A DNA stretch of 64,000 nt, taken from contig NZ_LT707065.1 of NCBI RefSeq assembly GCF_900156745.1, positions 6,088,086-6,152,085 of the forward strand. Direction: 5' to 3'. Positions within the stretch are counted from its first letter, which is position 1; the number at the start of each line of letters is the position of its first letter. The notes under the pieces are model-generated. The model ran no database searches, was not told the origin of the DNA, and saw only the letters and a list, made by a program, of their open reading frames with translations. Source of the DNA: Achromobacter sp. MFA1 R4 (lineage in GTDB: Bacteria; Pseudomonadota; Gammaproteobacteria; Burkholderiales; Burkholderiaceae_B). This document shows positions 53,868 through 63,203 of this stretch, piece after piece. The position numbers were made by a program, and so were the translations under genes.

Positions 53868-55117
53868 CGACTCCCCCCCTGTCCATCGACGGCAACCGGC
53901 TGTGGCAGTCCTTGATGGACCTGGCGCGGATCGGCGCCACCCCCAAGGGCGGCAACTGCCGCCTGGCCCTGACCGCGTTGGACGGACAGGGCCGCGACCT
54001 GGTCACCGGCTGGATGCGCGACGCCGGGCTGACGGTGCGCGTGGACCAGGTCGGCAACATCTTCGCCCGGCGCGCCGGGCGCAATGACAGCCTGCCGCCG
54101 GTCATGACGGGCAGCCACATCGACACCCAGCCCACCGGCGGCAAGTTCGATGGCTGCTATGGGGTGCTGGCCGGGCTGGAGGTCATGCGCACGCTCAATG
54201 ACGCGGGGGTGCAGACCGAAGCGCCGCTGGAAGTGGCTATCTGGACCAACGAAGAAGGTTCGCGCTTCGTGCCCGTCATGATGGGCTCGGGCGTCTTCGC
54301 CGGGAAATTCCCGCTTGAAACCGCCCTGTCCGCCCGGGACGCGCAGGGCATCAGTGTGCGCGACGAACTCCAGGCCATCGGCTACGCGGGCGCCGACCCC
54401 GTGGGCGGGCGCCCGGTGGACGCCTATTTCGAGGCGCATATCGAACAAGGCCCGATCCTCGAGCACGAGGAAAAGACCATCGGCGTGGTGACCGGGTCGC
54501 TCGGCCTGCGCTGGTACGACGTTACGGTGACGGGCATGGAAATGCATGCCGGCCCGACGCCCATGGCGATCCGGCGCGACGCGCTCTTTGCCACGAGCTT
54601 CCTGCTGCAGGCCGTCGTGAACATCGCGAATACCCACCAGCCCCATGGGCGCGGCACCGTGGGAGAGATTCATGCGCATCCGGGCTCGCGCAATGTGATT
54701 CCCGGGCAGGTCCGCTTCACCACGGACCTGCGCCATGAGGACGAAGCCACGCTGGAACGCATGGACCGGGAATGGCGGCGCGTATGCGACGACATCGCGG
54801 TTGCCCACGGCGTACGCGTCGACGTGAAGGACGTGCAGTATTTCCCGCCGACGCCGTTCGATCCGGATCTGGTCGACAAGGTGCGCAACGGCGCCGCGAA
54901 CCGCGGCCTGCCCGCCATGAACATCGTCACCGGCGCCGGACACGACGCCGTCTACATGGCCGCCGTCGCGCCCACGGCGATGATCTTCGTGCCCTGCAAG
55001 GACGGCGTCAGCCACAACGAAATCGAGGATGCCCGGCCGGACCACCTGGAGGCCGGCTGCAATGTGTTGCTCGACGCCATGGTGGCGCGGGCCAACGGCG
55101 CGCACGCGCGCCCATGA
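53864..55117 (+). CDS. M20-family Zn amidohydrolase (hydantoinase/carbamoylase type)
   Basis: A 417-residue enzyme of the AmaB/HyuC/beta-ureidopropionase group, hydrolysing an N-carbamoyl or allantoate-type bond. The dinuclear metal site is in GSHIDTQPTGGKFDG (His, Asp), TNEEGSRF (Glu), AHIEQGPILE (His) and SHNEIEDARP (His near the end). The start overlaps the GntR stop (ATGA). Substrate unknown; the next genes import a peptide- or amide-type compound, consistent with a deacylation pathway. Confidence 0.9.
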   Translation: MTTPPLSIDGNRLWQSLMDLARIGATPKGGNCRLALTALDGQGRDLVTGWMRDAGLTVRVDQVGNIFARRAGRNDSLPPVMTGSHIDTQPTGGKFDGCYGVLAGLEVMRTLNDAGVQTEAPLEVAIWTNEEGSRFVPVMMGSGVFAGKFPLETALSARDAQGISVRDELQAIGYAGADPVGGRPVDAYFEAHIEQGPILEHEEKTIGVVTGSLGLRWYDVTVTGMEMHAGPTPMAIRRDALFATSFLLQAVVNIANTHQPHGRGTVGEIHAHPGSRNVIPGQVRFTTDLRHEDEATLERMDREWRRVCDDIAVAHGVRVDVKDVQYFPPTPFDPDLVDKVRNGAANRGLPAMNIVTGAGHDAVYMAAVAPTAMIFVPCKDGVSHNEIEDARPDHLEAGCNVLLDAMVARANGAHARP

Positions 55118-55656
55118 CGCGGACCATCGCCATGCCCACACCCATACCCATACCCATACCCACACCGCCGCCGCAGGGCCAGCCCGATGAACCCTCCGGA
55201 TAGCACGCCATTACGGAACTCCCGCATGGAATGCCGGGATAGACCGACCAAGCCGTAGCCAGCACGCCTGATTTGTCCAACAAAAATGCAAAGGGGAAAA
55301 AACTTGCAGCCGGACACTCAACGCACCGTTGCCGCCATCCAAGCCCGGGGGCCTTGCCTTGACCGGGCGCCGCCTGCCGCCTTGGCCATCCGCGCGCCCA
55401 GCGCGGCGCCGCCCGGCGCCCGCCCGGGGCGCCGCGGCAGCGGGCCCGCCGCCCTCTCCCCGCACCGCTGAATTCGCCGCTTTGGTGCGCGGCGCCTTGT
55501 CCAGCATGTATCCAGCACCTGAAAGAAGCATTGTTGCAGCAGCTCCACCCGCAGTACCCGAGAAGCGCAGGTGGCATGAGGTTTGCTTGATTCGGCACGG
55601 CATCCGCCGCGCCCGAGCGGCCGCCTGTCAGACCCTTTCCAGCCCGGAGGCTCGCA
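55118..55656. other. Gene-free region between M20 hydrolase and ABC importer
   Basis: About 539 bp without a supported gene. It contains a short hexamer array just past the hydrolase stop and, at the right end, the GGAGG Shine-Dalgarno of the binding-protein gene. A promoter for the ABC operon may lie here, but I saw no convincing -35/-10. Plus-strand frames have no Shine-Dalgarno or family match. Confidence 0.4.
55135..55164. repeat. Short hexamer repeat (cccata)x3 with flanking cccaca
   Basis: Five head-to-tail hexamers: cccaca, cccata x3, cccaca. It lies 18 bp past the hydrolase stop. No effect on the genes is expected; slippage could vary copy number between strains. Confidence 0.8.
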
Positions 55657-57234
55657 GTGAAATCGAAAAAATGGTTTTCCCTAAGCATCGGCGCACTGGT
55701 CCTTGCGGCCGCGCTGCCCGCCACGCAGGCCTTGGCCCAGACCAAGGGCGGCACGCTGAACATGATCGTCCAGCCGGAACCGCCGGTGATCGTCACGGCC
55801 ATCAATCAGCAGGGGCCGACGCAGTTCGTCGCGGGCAAGATCTACGAGAGCCTGCTGACCTACTCCACCGACCTCAAGCCGCAGCCCGGCCTGGCCAAGT
55901 CCTGGGAAGCCGCCGCGGACGGGCTGACGTATACCTTCCATCTGCAGGACAACGTGAAGTGGCATGACGGCAAGCCCTTTACGTCCGAGGACGTCGTGTT
56001 CTCGCTGTCGGAAATGCTGCCCAAGACCCATGCGCGCGCCCGCGTCATCCTGAACAAGTTCGTGGAGTCGGTGCAGGCGCCCGACGCCAAGACGGTGGTC
56101 ATCAAGCTGAAGACGCCGTTCCCGGCGTTCATGCTGATGTTCGAGCCGGGCTTTGCCCCGATGATGCCCAAGCATCTGTATGCGGGCACCGACTACATGA
56201 CCAATCCGGCCAACCAGAAGCCCGTGGGCACCGGCCCCTTCGTGTTCAAGGAATGGAAGCGCGGCGAATACATCAAGCTGGCGCGCAACCCCGACTACTG
56301 GAAGCCCGGCAAGCCCTACCTGGACGAACTGGTGTTCAACGTGATTCCCGATTCGGCCTCGCGCGCCGTGGCCTTCGAACGCGGCAGCGTCGATGTGCTG
56401 CGCGGCGGTGATGTGGACAACGTCGACATCAAGCGCCTGCGCGGCCTGCCCAATGTGGAATACACCACCGCCGGCTGGGAGATGTTCTCGCCGCAGGCGT
56501 ACCTGATCTTCAACATGCGCAAGCCGCCCTTCGACAACCTGAAGGTGCGCCAGGCCGTCATGGCGGCGATGAACCGCAACATGGTGGTCAACAACATCTT
56601 CTTCGGCCTGGGCAAGGTCTCGACGAGCCCCTTCGTGACCACGGAGATGTTCTATGACAAGAACATGCCGCCGATGCCGTTCGACATGAAGAAGGCGCGC
56701 GCGCTGATCAAGGAATCCGGTATCAAGCCGGGTGACTACACGATCCGCCAGCTGAGCTTTCCGTACGGCTCCACCTGGGACCGCCTGGGCGAATACACCA
56801 AGCAGGCGCTGGAACAACTGGGCTTCAAGGTAAATGTGGAGTCCACCGATGCGGGCGGCTGGGCCAGCCGCACCGGCAACTGGGACTTCGACCTGACCAC
56901 CACCTTCACCTACCAGTACGGCGACCCCGCGCTGGGCGTGCAGCGGCTGTATATCTCGTCGAACATCGTCAAGGGCTCGCCCTTTGCCAACGTGCAGGGC
57001 TACAGCAACCCCGAGACCGACAAGCTGTGGGAGGCCGCCGCCTCCGAGGTCGACCCGGCCAAGCGCCAGGCGCTCTACACGAAGATCCAGACGACGCTGG
57101 TCAACGAGGTCGCCAACGGCTTCCTGGTGGATATGGAGTTTCCCACCCTGTATCGCGCCAACGTGAAGAACCTGGTGAAGACCGCCATCGGCCTGAATGA
57201 GTCGTTCGACGACGTCTACATCGAAAAGAAGTAA
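55657..57234 (+). CDS. Peptide/nickel-type ABC transporter substrate-binding protein
   Basis: A 525-residue family-5 solute-binding protein. The start is GTG 55657, fixed by GGAGG seven bases upstream, giving a signal peptide that cleaves after ALA27. Conserved marks include GTLNMIVQPEPPVIVTAIN, LAKSWEAAADGLTYTFHL and VKWHDGKPFTSEDVVFS. It captures peptides or similar compounds in the periplasm for the permease that follows. Confidence 0.95.
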   Translation: MKSKKWFSLSIGALVLAAALPATQALAQTKGGTLNMIVQPEPPVIVTAINQQGPTQFVAGKIYESLLTYSTDLKPQPGLAKSWEAAADGLTYTFHLQDNVKWHDGKPFTSEDVVFSLSEMLPKTHARARVILNKFVESVQAPDAKTVVIKLKTPFPAFMLMFEPGFAPMMPKHLYAGTDYMTNPANQKPVGTGPFVFKEWKRGEYIKLARNPDYWKPGKPYLDELVFNVIPDSASRAVAFERGSVDVLRGGDVDNVDIKRLRGLPNVEYTTAGWEMFSPQAYLIFNMRKPPFDNLKVRQAVMAAMNRNMVVNNIFFGLGKVSTSPFVTTEMFYDKNMPPMPFDMKKARALIKESGIKPGDYTIRQLSFPYGSTWDRLGEYTKQALEQLGFKVNVESTDAGGWASRTGNWDFDLTTTFTYQYGDPALGVQRLYISSNIVKGSPFANVQGYSNPETDKLWEAAASEVDPAKRQALYTKIQTTLVNEVANGFLVDMEFPTLYRANVKNLVKTAIGLNESFDDVYIEKK

Positions 57235-57336
57235 GCGCCCCCGAGACGCCGCCGCGGGGCTTCCCGCGGCGGTGGAGCCTGGCCGCGCGACGGGCATGCT
57301 TGTCGCTGGCGCGCCCGTCCTGAAAGGACCCGAAGC

Positions 57337-58344
57337 ATGAGATTCCTGTCTTTCCTGTTGTCCCGCATCGGCAAGGCCCTGGTGGTCGTGCTGGGCGTGG
57401 TGATCATCAACTTTTTCCTGATCCGGCTCGCGCCCGGCGATCCCGCCGCCGTGCTGGCGGGCCAGGCCGGCGCGGGCGACGCGGCCTATGTAGAGCAGTT
57501 GCGCGTGGCCTTTGGCCTGGACAAGCCGGTCCTGACGCAGCTGTTTCTCTACCTGAAGGGCGTGGTCCAGCTCGACCTGGGATTTTCCTACCGCAACCAT
57601 GTGCCGGTGCTGGACCTGATCGTCGAACGCCTGCCGGCCACGTTCCTGCTCATGTCCTGCGCCTTTGTCTTCTCCATCGTGCTGGGCGTGCTGCTGGGCG
57701 TCGTGGCCGCCAAGGCGCGTTACCGCAACAAGCGCCGCTGGATCGACAGCTCGGTGATGACCGGTGCGCTGCTGCTGTACGCCACGCCGCTGTTCTGGCT
57801 GTCGCTGATGGGCATCCTGCTGTTCTCCGTGGTGCTGGGCTGGCTGCCCGCGTTTGGCATGGAAACCGTGGGGGCGAACCTGACGGGCTGGGCGCGCGCG
57901 GCCGACATTGCGCAGCACCTGGTCCTGCCCACCGTGACGCTGGGCTGCTTTTTCATGGCGGTCTATGTGCGGCTGACCCGCGCGTCGATGCTGGAAGTGA
58001 TCGGCATGGATTTCGTGAAGACGGCGCGCGCCAAGGGCGTGAGCCCCAGCCGCGTGATCCGCGCGCACGTGCTGCGCAACGCGCTGCTGCCGGTGATTAC
58101 ATTCGCGGGCATCCAGCTCGGGCAGATGGCGGGCGGCGCGGTCCTGACGGAAACCGTGTTCGCGTGGCCCGGCATCGGACGCCTGATGTTCGACGCCCTG
58201 CTGCAACGGGACTACCAGCTCTTGCTGGGGATCTTCCTGGTCACCTCCATCATGGTCGTGGTGTTCAACCTGCTGACCGACGTGCTTTACCGCCTGATCG
58301 ATCCGCGCATCGGCGCGGGCGCGCAGCAAGGAGCCTCCGCATGA
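57337..58344 (+). CDS. ABC transporter permease, DppB type
   Basis: A 335-residue inner-membrane permease with about six helices. The DppB/OppB signature at the C-terminal side (RLTRASMLEVIGMDFVKTARAKG, EAA loop) is clear. It overlaps the next permease by four bases (ATGA). Start at ATG 57337. Confidence 0.95.
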   Translation: MRFLSFLLSRIGKALVVVLGVVIINFFLIRLAPGDPAAVLAGQAGAGDAAYVEQLRVAFGLDKPVLTQLFLYLKGVVQLDLGFSYRNHVPVLDLIVERLPATFLLMSCAFVFSIVLGVLLGVVAAKARYRNKRRWIDSSVMTGALLLYATPLFWLSLMGILLFSVVLGWLPAFGMETVGANLTGWARAADIAQHLVLPTVTLGCFFMAVYVRLTRASMLEVIGMDFVKTARAKGVSPSRVIRAHVLRNALLPVITFAGIQLGQMAGGAVLTETVFAWPGIGRLMFDALLQRDYQLLLGIFLVTSIMVVVFNLLTDVLYRLIDPRIGAGAQQGASA

Positions 58345-59180
58345 AGTCATTTGCCCGACGTTACCTGCGCAACTACGGAGCGGTGGCCGGCCTGGTCATC
58401 ATGCTGATCGTGGTGGCCGTGGCCCTGGCGGCGCCCCTGCTCTACGAAGAGTCGCCCTGGATGATGGTGGCCGATCCGCTCATCCCGCCCTTCACGAACG
58501 CGGACTATCCGTTCGGCACAGACATGCTGGGCCGCGACATCACCGCCGGCCTGGTCTGGGGCGCGCGGGTGTCCCTGATGGTGGGCCTGCTGTCGACCGC
58601 CGTGGCGCTGCTGTTCGGCATTCTGGTCGGATCGGTGGCCGGCTATTGCGGCGGCCGCGTGGACGATGCGCTGATGCGCTTCACCGAGTTCTTCCAGACC
58701 ATTCCGCAATTGGCGATGGCGGTCGTGCTGGTCGCCATCCTGAGCCCGTCGGTGTATTCGATCATGGGCGCGATCGCGGTCGTGTCCTGGCCGCCCGCGG
58801 CGCGGCTGGTCCGCTCGGAGTTCATGACGCTCAAGCAGCGCGAATTCGTGCAGGCGGCCATCGTGATCGGACAGACGCCCGCGCGCATCGTGGGGACGCA
58901 GATCCTGCCCAACGCCATGTCGCCCATCATCGTGTCGGCCTCGTTCATGGTGGCGACCGCCATCCTGACGGAATCGTCGCTGTCCTTTTTGGGACTGGGC
59001 GACCGCAACCTGATGAGCTGGGGTTTCATGATCGGCGCGGCGCGCACCATGATCCGCGAGGCCTGGTGGATGAGCGTGTGGCCCGGCGTGGCCATCCTGC
59101 TGACCGTGCTGGCCATCAACCTGATCGGGGAAGGCCTGAACGACGCCCTCAACCCGCAACTGCGCAAGCGCGGCGAATAG
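58341..59180 (+). CDS. ABC transporter permease, DppC type
   Basis: A 279-residue second permease. The EAA loop region (EFVQAAIVIGQTPARIVGTQILPNA) and a DppC N-terminal part with TDMLGRDITAGLVWGARVSL are visible. The ATGA overlap with DppB fixes the start. Together the two form the membrane channel. It is nine bp from the ATPase gene. Confidence 0.95.
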   Translation: MKSFARRYLRNYGAVAGLVIMLIVVAVALAAPLLYEESPWMMVADPLIPPFTNADYPFGTDMLGRDITAGLVWGARVSLMVGLLSTAVALLFGILVGSVAGYCGGRVDDALMRFTEFFQTIPQLAMAVVLVAILSPSVYSIMGAIAVVSWPPAARLVRSEFMTLKQREFVQAAIVIGQTPARIVGTQILPNAMSPIIVSASFMVATAILTESSLSFLGLGDRNLMSWGFMIGAARTMIREAWWMSVWPGVAILLTVLAINLIGEGLNDALNPQLRKRGE

Positions 59181-59189
59181 GAGACCGGC

Positions 59190-60830
59190 ATGAATGCAAA
59201 TCCAGAAACCGCACCGCTGCTGTCCATCCAGAACCTGACCATCGCGCTGCCCCGGGGCGGCGACCGCCCCTACGCGGTGCAGGACGTGTCGTACGACATC
59301 CGCGCGGGCGAGATCCTGTGCATCGTCGGCGAATCCGGCTCGGGCAAGTCCATGAGCGCCAACGCCATCATAGGACTGCTGCCCGACTACCTGACGCCGC
59401 AGCAGGGCCGCATCCTGTTCCGCGGCCAGGACCTGCTGCGGCTCGACGAACCCGCCCTGCAGGCCATGCGCGGCAAGGACATGGCGATGATCTTCCAGGA
59501 GCCGCTGTCGGCCCTGAACCCGCTGATGACCGTCGGCGAGCAGATCAGCGAGGTGATGCGCGTGCACGACGCCTATCCGGGCGCGGCGCGCCTGAAACGC
59601 ACGCTGGAACTGCTTGAATTCGTGGGGCTGCCCGATCCGGCCACGCTGTATCACGTGTATCCGTTCCGGCTGTCCGGCGGCCAGCGGCAGCGGGTCATGA
59701 TCGCCATGGCGCTGGCGCTGGAGCCGGCGCTCCTGATCGCCGACGAGCCCACGACCGCGCTGGACGTCACCACGCAGGCGCAGATCCTGGCGCTGATCGC
59801 GCGCATCCAGAAAGAAAAAGGCATGGGCGTGATGTTCGTCACCCACGATTTCGGGGTGGTGGCCGAGATCGCCCACCGCGTCGCGGTCATGGAGAAAGGC
59901 GTGCTGGTCGAGCAAGGCCCCGCCAGCGAGGTACTCAACCGGCCCCGCCACCCTTACACCCAGCGCCTGATCGCGGCGGTGCCGCACCGCCGCGGCGAGG
60001 AACGCGCCGAAAGCGCCAACGACCGGCCGGTGCTGGAAGTCAAGGACCTGAAGAAGACCTACGTGATCGGCCACGGCTGGCTGGGCGGCAAGCGCGAGGT
60101 GCATGCGGTGGACGGCGTGAGCTTTGCCGTGCGGCGCGGCGAGACGCTGGGCATCGTGGGCGAATCCGGATCGGGCAAGTCCACCATCGGCAAATGCCTG
60201 CTGAAGCTGGTGGGCATCAATGCCGGCCAACTGCTCTTTGACGGCCAGGACATCGCCGCCCTGTCCGAGTCGCGCTTTCGGCCGATGCGGCATCAGATCC
60301 AGATGATCTTCCAGGACCCGTTCGCCTCGCTCAACCCCCGCCACACCGTGGGCCGCATCATCAGCGACGGCCCCGTCGCCAATGGGGTACCCCGCGCGCA
60401 AGCCGAGGTCCGGGTGCGCGAGCTGCTGTCGCTGGTGGGCCTGGACCCGTCCGCCTTCGACCGCTACCCGAACCAGTTTTCGGGCGGCCAGCGCCAGCGC
60501 ATCGGCATCGCGCGCGCCCTGGCGCTGGAGCCCAAGGTGTTGGTCGCCGACGAATCGGTGTCGGCGCTGGACGTCTCGGTGCAGGCGCAGGTGCTGCAAC
60601 TGCTGCACGACCTGCAGCAGCGGCTGAAGATCGCGCTGGTGTTCATCACCCATGACCTGCGCGTGGCGGCGCAGATCTGCAATTCGGTGCTGGTCATGCA
60701 CCGGGGCAAGGTGGTGGAGTACGGATCGCCCGCGCAGATCTTCGACAACCCGCAGCACGCCTATACGCGCCAGTTGATCGCGGCCGTGCCGGGCCAGCAC
60801 TGGGATCCCACCAAGGCCCAGGCCGCCTGA
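59190..60830 (+). CDS. Fused ABC ATPase (DppD-DppF) for peptide import
   Basis: A 546-residue protein with two complete nucleotide-binding domains. Domain 1 has Walker [17 protein letters not shown] and [10 protein letters not shown]; domain 2 has [16 protein letters not shown] and [10 protein letters not shown]. In many bacteria these are two proteins (DppD and DppF); the fusion is found in several proteobacterial systems. It drives uptake through the DppB/DppC-type permeases. Confidence 0.95.
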   Translation: MNANPETAPLLSIQNLTIALPRGGDRPYAVQDVSYDIRAGEILCIVGESGSGKSMSANAIIGLLPDYLTPQQGRILFRGQDLLRLDEPALQAMRGKDMAMIFQEPLSALNPLMTVGEQISEVMRVHDAYPGAARLKRTLELLEFVGLPDPATLYHVYPFRLSGGQRQRVMIAMALALEPALLIADEPTTALDVTTQAQILALIARIQKEKGMGVMFVTHDFGVVAEIAHRVAVMEKGVLVEQGPASEVLNRPRHPYTQRLIAAVPHRRGEERAESANDRPVLEVKDLKKTYVIGHGWLGGKREVHAVDGVSFAVRRGETLGIVGESGSGKSTIGKCLLKLVGINAGQLLFDGQDIAALSESRFRPMRHQIQMIFQDPFASLNPRHTVGRIISDGPVANGVPRAQAEVRVRELLSLVGLDPSAFDRYPNQFSGGQRQRIGIARALALEPKVLVADESVSALDVSVQAQVLQLLHDLQQRLKIALVFITHDLRVAAQICNSVLVMHRGKVVEYGSPAQIFDNPQHAYTRQLIAAVPGQHWDPTKAQAA

Positions 60831-60869
60831 CCCGGCGGCAACCATTCACCGACTACCAGGAGAACTTCC

Positions 60870-61160
60870 ATGCAACGCCCCGCCGCCGTTCCCACCGTGC
60901 AGATCGACAACGAGCTGGTCACCGTCACCGAGTGGCGCTTTCCCCCGGGTGGAGAGACGGGCTGGCACCGCCACGGCATGAACTACGTGGTCGTGCCGCA
61001 AACCACCGGCCCCCTGCTGCTGGACACCCCCAACGGCCAGGTCACCAGCCAGCTCACCACCGGCGTGGCGTACTACCGGCCGGTGGGTATCGAGCACAAC
61101 GTCATCAACCCCAGCGACACGGAATTCGTGTTCGTCGAAATCGAACTCAAGCGGGCCTGA
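60870..61160 (+). CDS. Small cupin-domain protein
   Basis: A 96-residue single-domain cupin. WHRHGMNYVVV has the first metal-binding motif and GVAYYRPVGIEHNVIN the second, with His residues in both. AGGAG precedes the ATG at 60870. It may be an isomerase, hydrolase helper or sensor for the pathway; function unassigned. It lies 39 bp after the ATPase gene. Confidence 0.85.
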   Translation: MQRPAAVPTVQIDNELVTVTEWRFPPGGETGWHRHGMNYVVVPQTTGPLLLDTPNGQVTSQLTTGVAYYRPVGIEHNVINPSDTEFVFVEIELKRA

Positions 61161-61206
61161 ACCCGCGCATCCGGCTCCCACCGCGACGGCCGCTACGAGG
61201 ATATCC

Positions 61207-62271
61207 ATGAAGGCGTTTTTCTCCGAAGAACAGTTGCTGCATTCCCCCCGCCAGTTCATGCGGCTGGGGCGCATTACCGCGCCGACCGACCTGCCGTCCC
61301 GCGCGGAAAGCCTGCAAGGCGCGCTGGCGGCCCGGGGCATCCGGGTCGAAGCGCCCGCCGACTACGGCCGCAAGCCGCTCGAGCATGTCCACAGCACGGA
61401 TTACCTGGACTACCTGGAAACCGCCTATGCGCGTTGGCAGGCCTTGAAGGCGCCCGGCGTCGATCCGGGTCCGGAGGTGCTGCCCAACCTCTCGCCCTAT
61501 TACAACGGGCGTATCGACCAGGCCGGGCGAGGCCCCTGCCCATCCCCGTCCATCGTGGCGCAGACCGGCTACTACCTGAGCGACCTGTCCTGCCCCATCG
61601 GGCCGCAGACCTGGCGGTCGGCCCTGCGGTCCACCCATAGCGCGGTGGCGGCGGCGGACCACGTCGCGGGCGCGGGCAGCGTGGCGTACGCGCTGTGCCG
61701 GCCGTCGGGCCACCACGCCCACCGCGACCGTGCCGGCGGCTTCTGCTACCTGAACAGCAGCGCCACGGCGGCCAGCCGGCTGCTGCAGACGTGGTCGAAA
61801 GTGGCCGTGCTGGACGTGGACGCGCATCACGGCGACGGCACGCAGAACATCTTCTACCAGCGCGCGGACGTGATGACGGTATCGCTGCACGCCGACCCGG
61901 CGGGCTACTACCCCTTCTACACCGGTTACGCGCACGAGCGCGGGCATGGCGCGGGCGAAGGATTCAACATGAACCTGCCGCTTGCGCACGGCAGCGGCAA
62001 CCCCGAATTCCTGCGGGCGCTGGACACCGCCCTGGACGCGCTGGCGGGCTACGCGCCGCAGGCGCTGGTGCTGGCGCTGGGATTCGACACCTACAAGGAC
62101 GATCCCATCAGCGTGCTCAAGCTGGACATCGACGCCTACCGCGACATCGGCGCGCGCGTCGCCAGCCTGGGCGTCCCGACCGTGGTGGTGCAGGAAGGCG
62201 GCTACATGGTCGAGGCGATCGGCCCGGCGCTGGATGCGTTTCTCCAGGGTTACGGCCGTGGCGGCGCCTGA
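61207..62271 (+). CDS. Histone-deacetylase-like zinc amidohydrolase (acetylpolyamine type)
   Basis: A 354-residue enzyme of the arginase/deacetylase fold. The zinc site is in AVLDVDAHHGDGTQ (Asp, His) and LALGFDTYKDD (Asp); the catalytic His pair is in SGHHAHRDRAGGFCYLN. The closest family types are acetylpolyamine amidohydrolases. It would deacetylate an imported amide. Located between the cupin gene and the EamA exporter on the same strand. Confidence 0.9.
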   Translation: MKAFFSEEQLLHSPRQFMRLGRITAPTDLPSRAESLQGALAARGIRVEAPADYGRKPLEHVHSTDYLDYLETAYARWQALKAPGVDPGPEVLPNLSPYYNGRIDQAGRGPCPSPSIVAQTGYYLSDLSCPIGPQTWRSALRSTHSAVAAADHVAGAGSVAYALCRPSGHHAHRDRAGGFCYLNSSATAASRLLQTWSKVAVLDVDAHHGDGTQNIFYQRADVMTVSLHADPAGYYPFYTGYAHERGHGAGEGFNMNLPLAHGSGNPEFLRALDTALDALAGYAPQALVLALGFDTYKDDPISVLKLDIDAYRDIGARVASLGVPTVVVQEGGYMVEAIGPALDAFLQGYGRGGA

Positions 62272-62286
62272 CCGCGCGCCCGCCGC

Positions 62287-63177
62287 ATGAGCGCCCTGCC
62301 CGGCTCGCTGCCCGCCCGCAGCACCACGCGCCAGACCGGCATTCTGCTGTTCTTCGCGGCGCTGGTGGCCTTTGCCACCTTCGACGCGGGGGCCAAGCAG
62401 ATGCTGGAGCGCTATCCGGCGCCCTTCCTGAACGTGATGCGCTACCTGGCGGTGGTGACGCTGGCGATCGCAATGCTGTGGCGCCATGGGCGCGGCCTGC
62501 GCCTGCGCGACGCGCCGGAAAAGCCGCTGCTGGTGCTGCGCGGCGTCATGCTGGCCACCGTGGCCACCTGCTTCATGACGGCCCTGATCTGGATGCCGCT
62601 GTCCGAAGCCACCGCCATCTATTTCACGGCCCCGCTCATCATGGTCGCGCTATCGCCGTGGCTGCTGGGCGAACACGTGCGCCCGGCGCAATGGGGCGCC
62701 GTCGCCGCCGGCTTTGCCGGCATGCTGCTGATCGTGCGGCCGGGCGCCGACCTGCCGCTGCTGGGGACGCTGCTGATGGCCGTGTCGGCTGTCAGCTACG
62801 CCATCTTCCAGGTGCTGACGCGCAAGCTGTCCAACAAGGTGCCCGGGCCGGTGCAGTACGCGTACACGGCCTTCATCTGCCTGATCGTGACCGCGCTGCC
62901 GGCGCCGTTCTTCCTGCCCGACCCGTGGCCCGGACCGGCCGACACGGCCATCATCATCGCCCTGGGCGCCTGCAGCGGACTGGCGCAGATCCTGCTGATC
63001 GCCGCCTTCCAGCGCGTATCGGCCGCGACGCTTGCCCCGCTGAATTATTTCCAGCTTCTGCTGGCCGTGGGTTTCAGCACGTTCTGGTTCCAGCGTCCGC
63101 CCGACGCGCTGGCGTTGGCGGGCATGGGGCTGATCATGGCATCGGGGGTGTTCCTGGCGCTGCGCCGGGCGGGGTGA
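62287..63177 (+). CDS. EamA-family (DMT) exporter
   Basis: A 296-residue ten-helix transporter of the drug/metabolite superfamily. Two EamA repeats are visible; VRPGADLPLLGTLLMAVSAVSYAIFQV lies between them. It begins 15 bp after the deacetylase-like gene and probably exports a product of the pathway or an excess amine; the substrate is unknown. Confidence 0.9.
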   Translation: MSALPGSLPARSTTRQTGILLFFAALVAFATFDAGAKQMLERYPAPFLNVMRYLAVVTLAIAMLWRHGRGLRLRDAPEKPLLVLRGVMLATVATCFMTALIWMPLSEATAIYFTAPLIMVALSPWLLGEHVRPAQWGAVAAGFAGMLLIVRPGADLPLLGTLLMAVSAVSYAIFQVLTRKLSNKVPGPVQYAYTAFICLIVTALPAPFFLPDPWPGPADTAIIIALGACSGLAQILLIAAFQRVSAATLAPLNYFQLLLAVGFSTFWFQRPPDALALAGMGLIMASGVFLALRRAG

Positions 63178-63203
63178 CGAGCCCTCGAGCCCGACCGCCG
63201 GGC

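Noticed and set aside
55681..60845. Very long minus-strand open frames (889 and 832 codons) opposite the ABC transporter genes
   Set aside because: They mirror the codon positions of the real plus-strand genes in high-GC DNA and encode low-complexity His/Arg/Gln-rich sequence without Shine-Dalgarno or family match.
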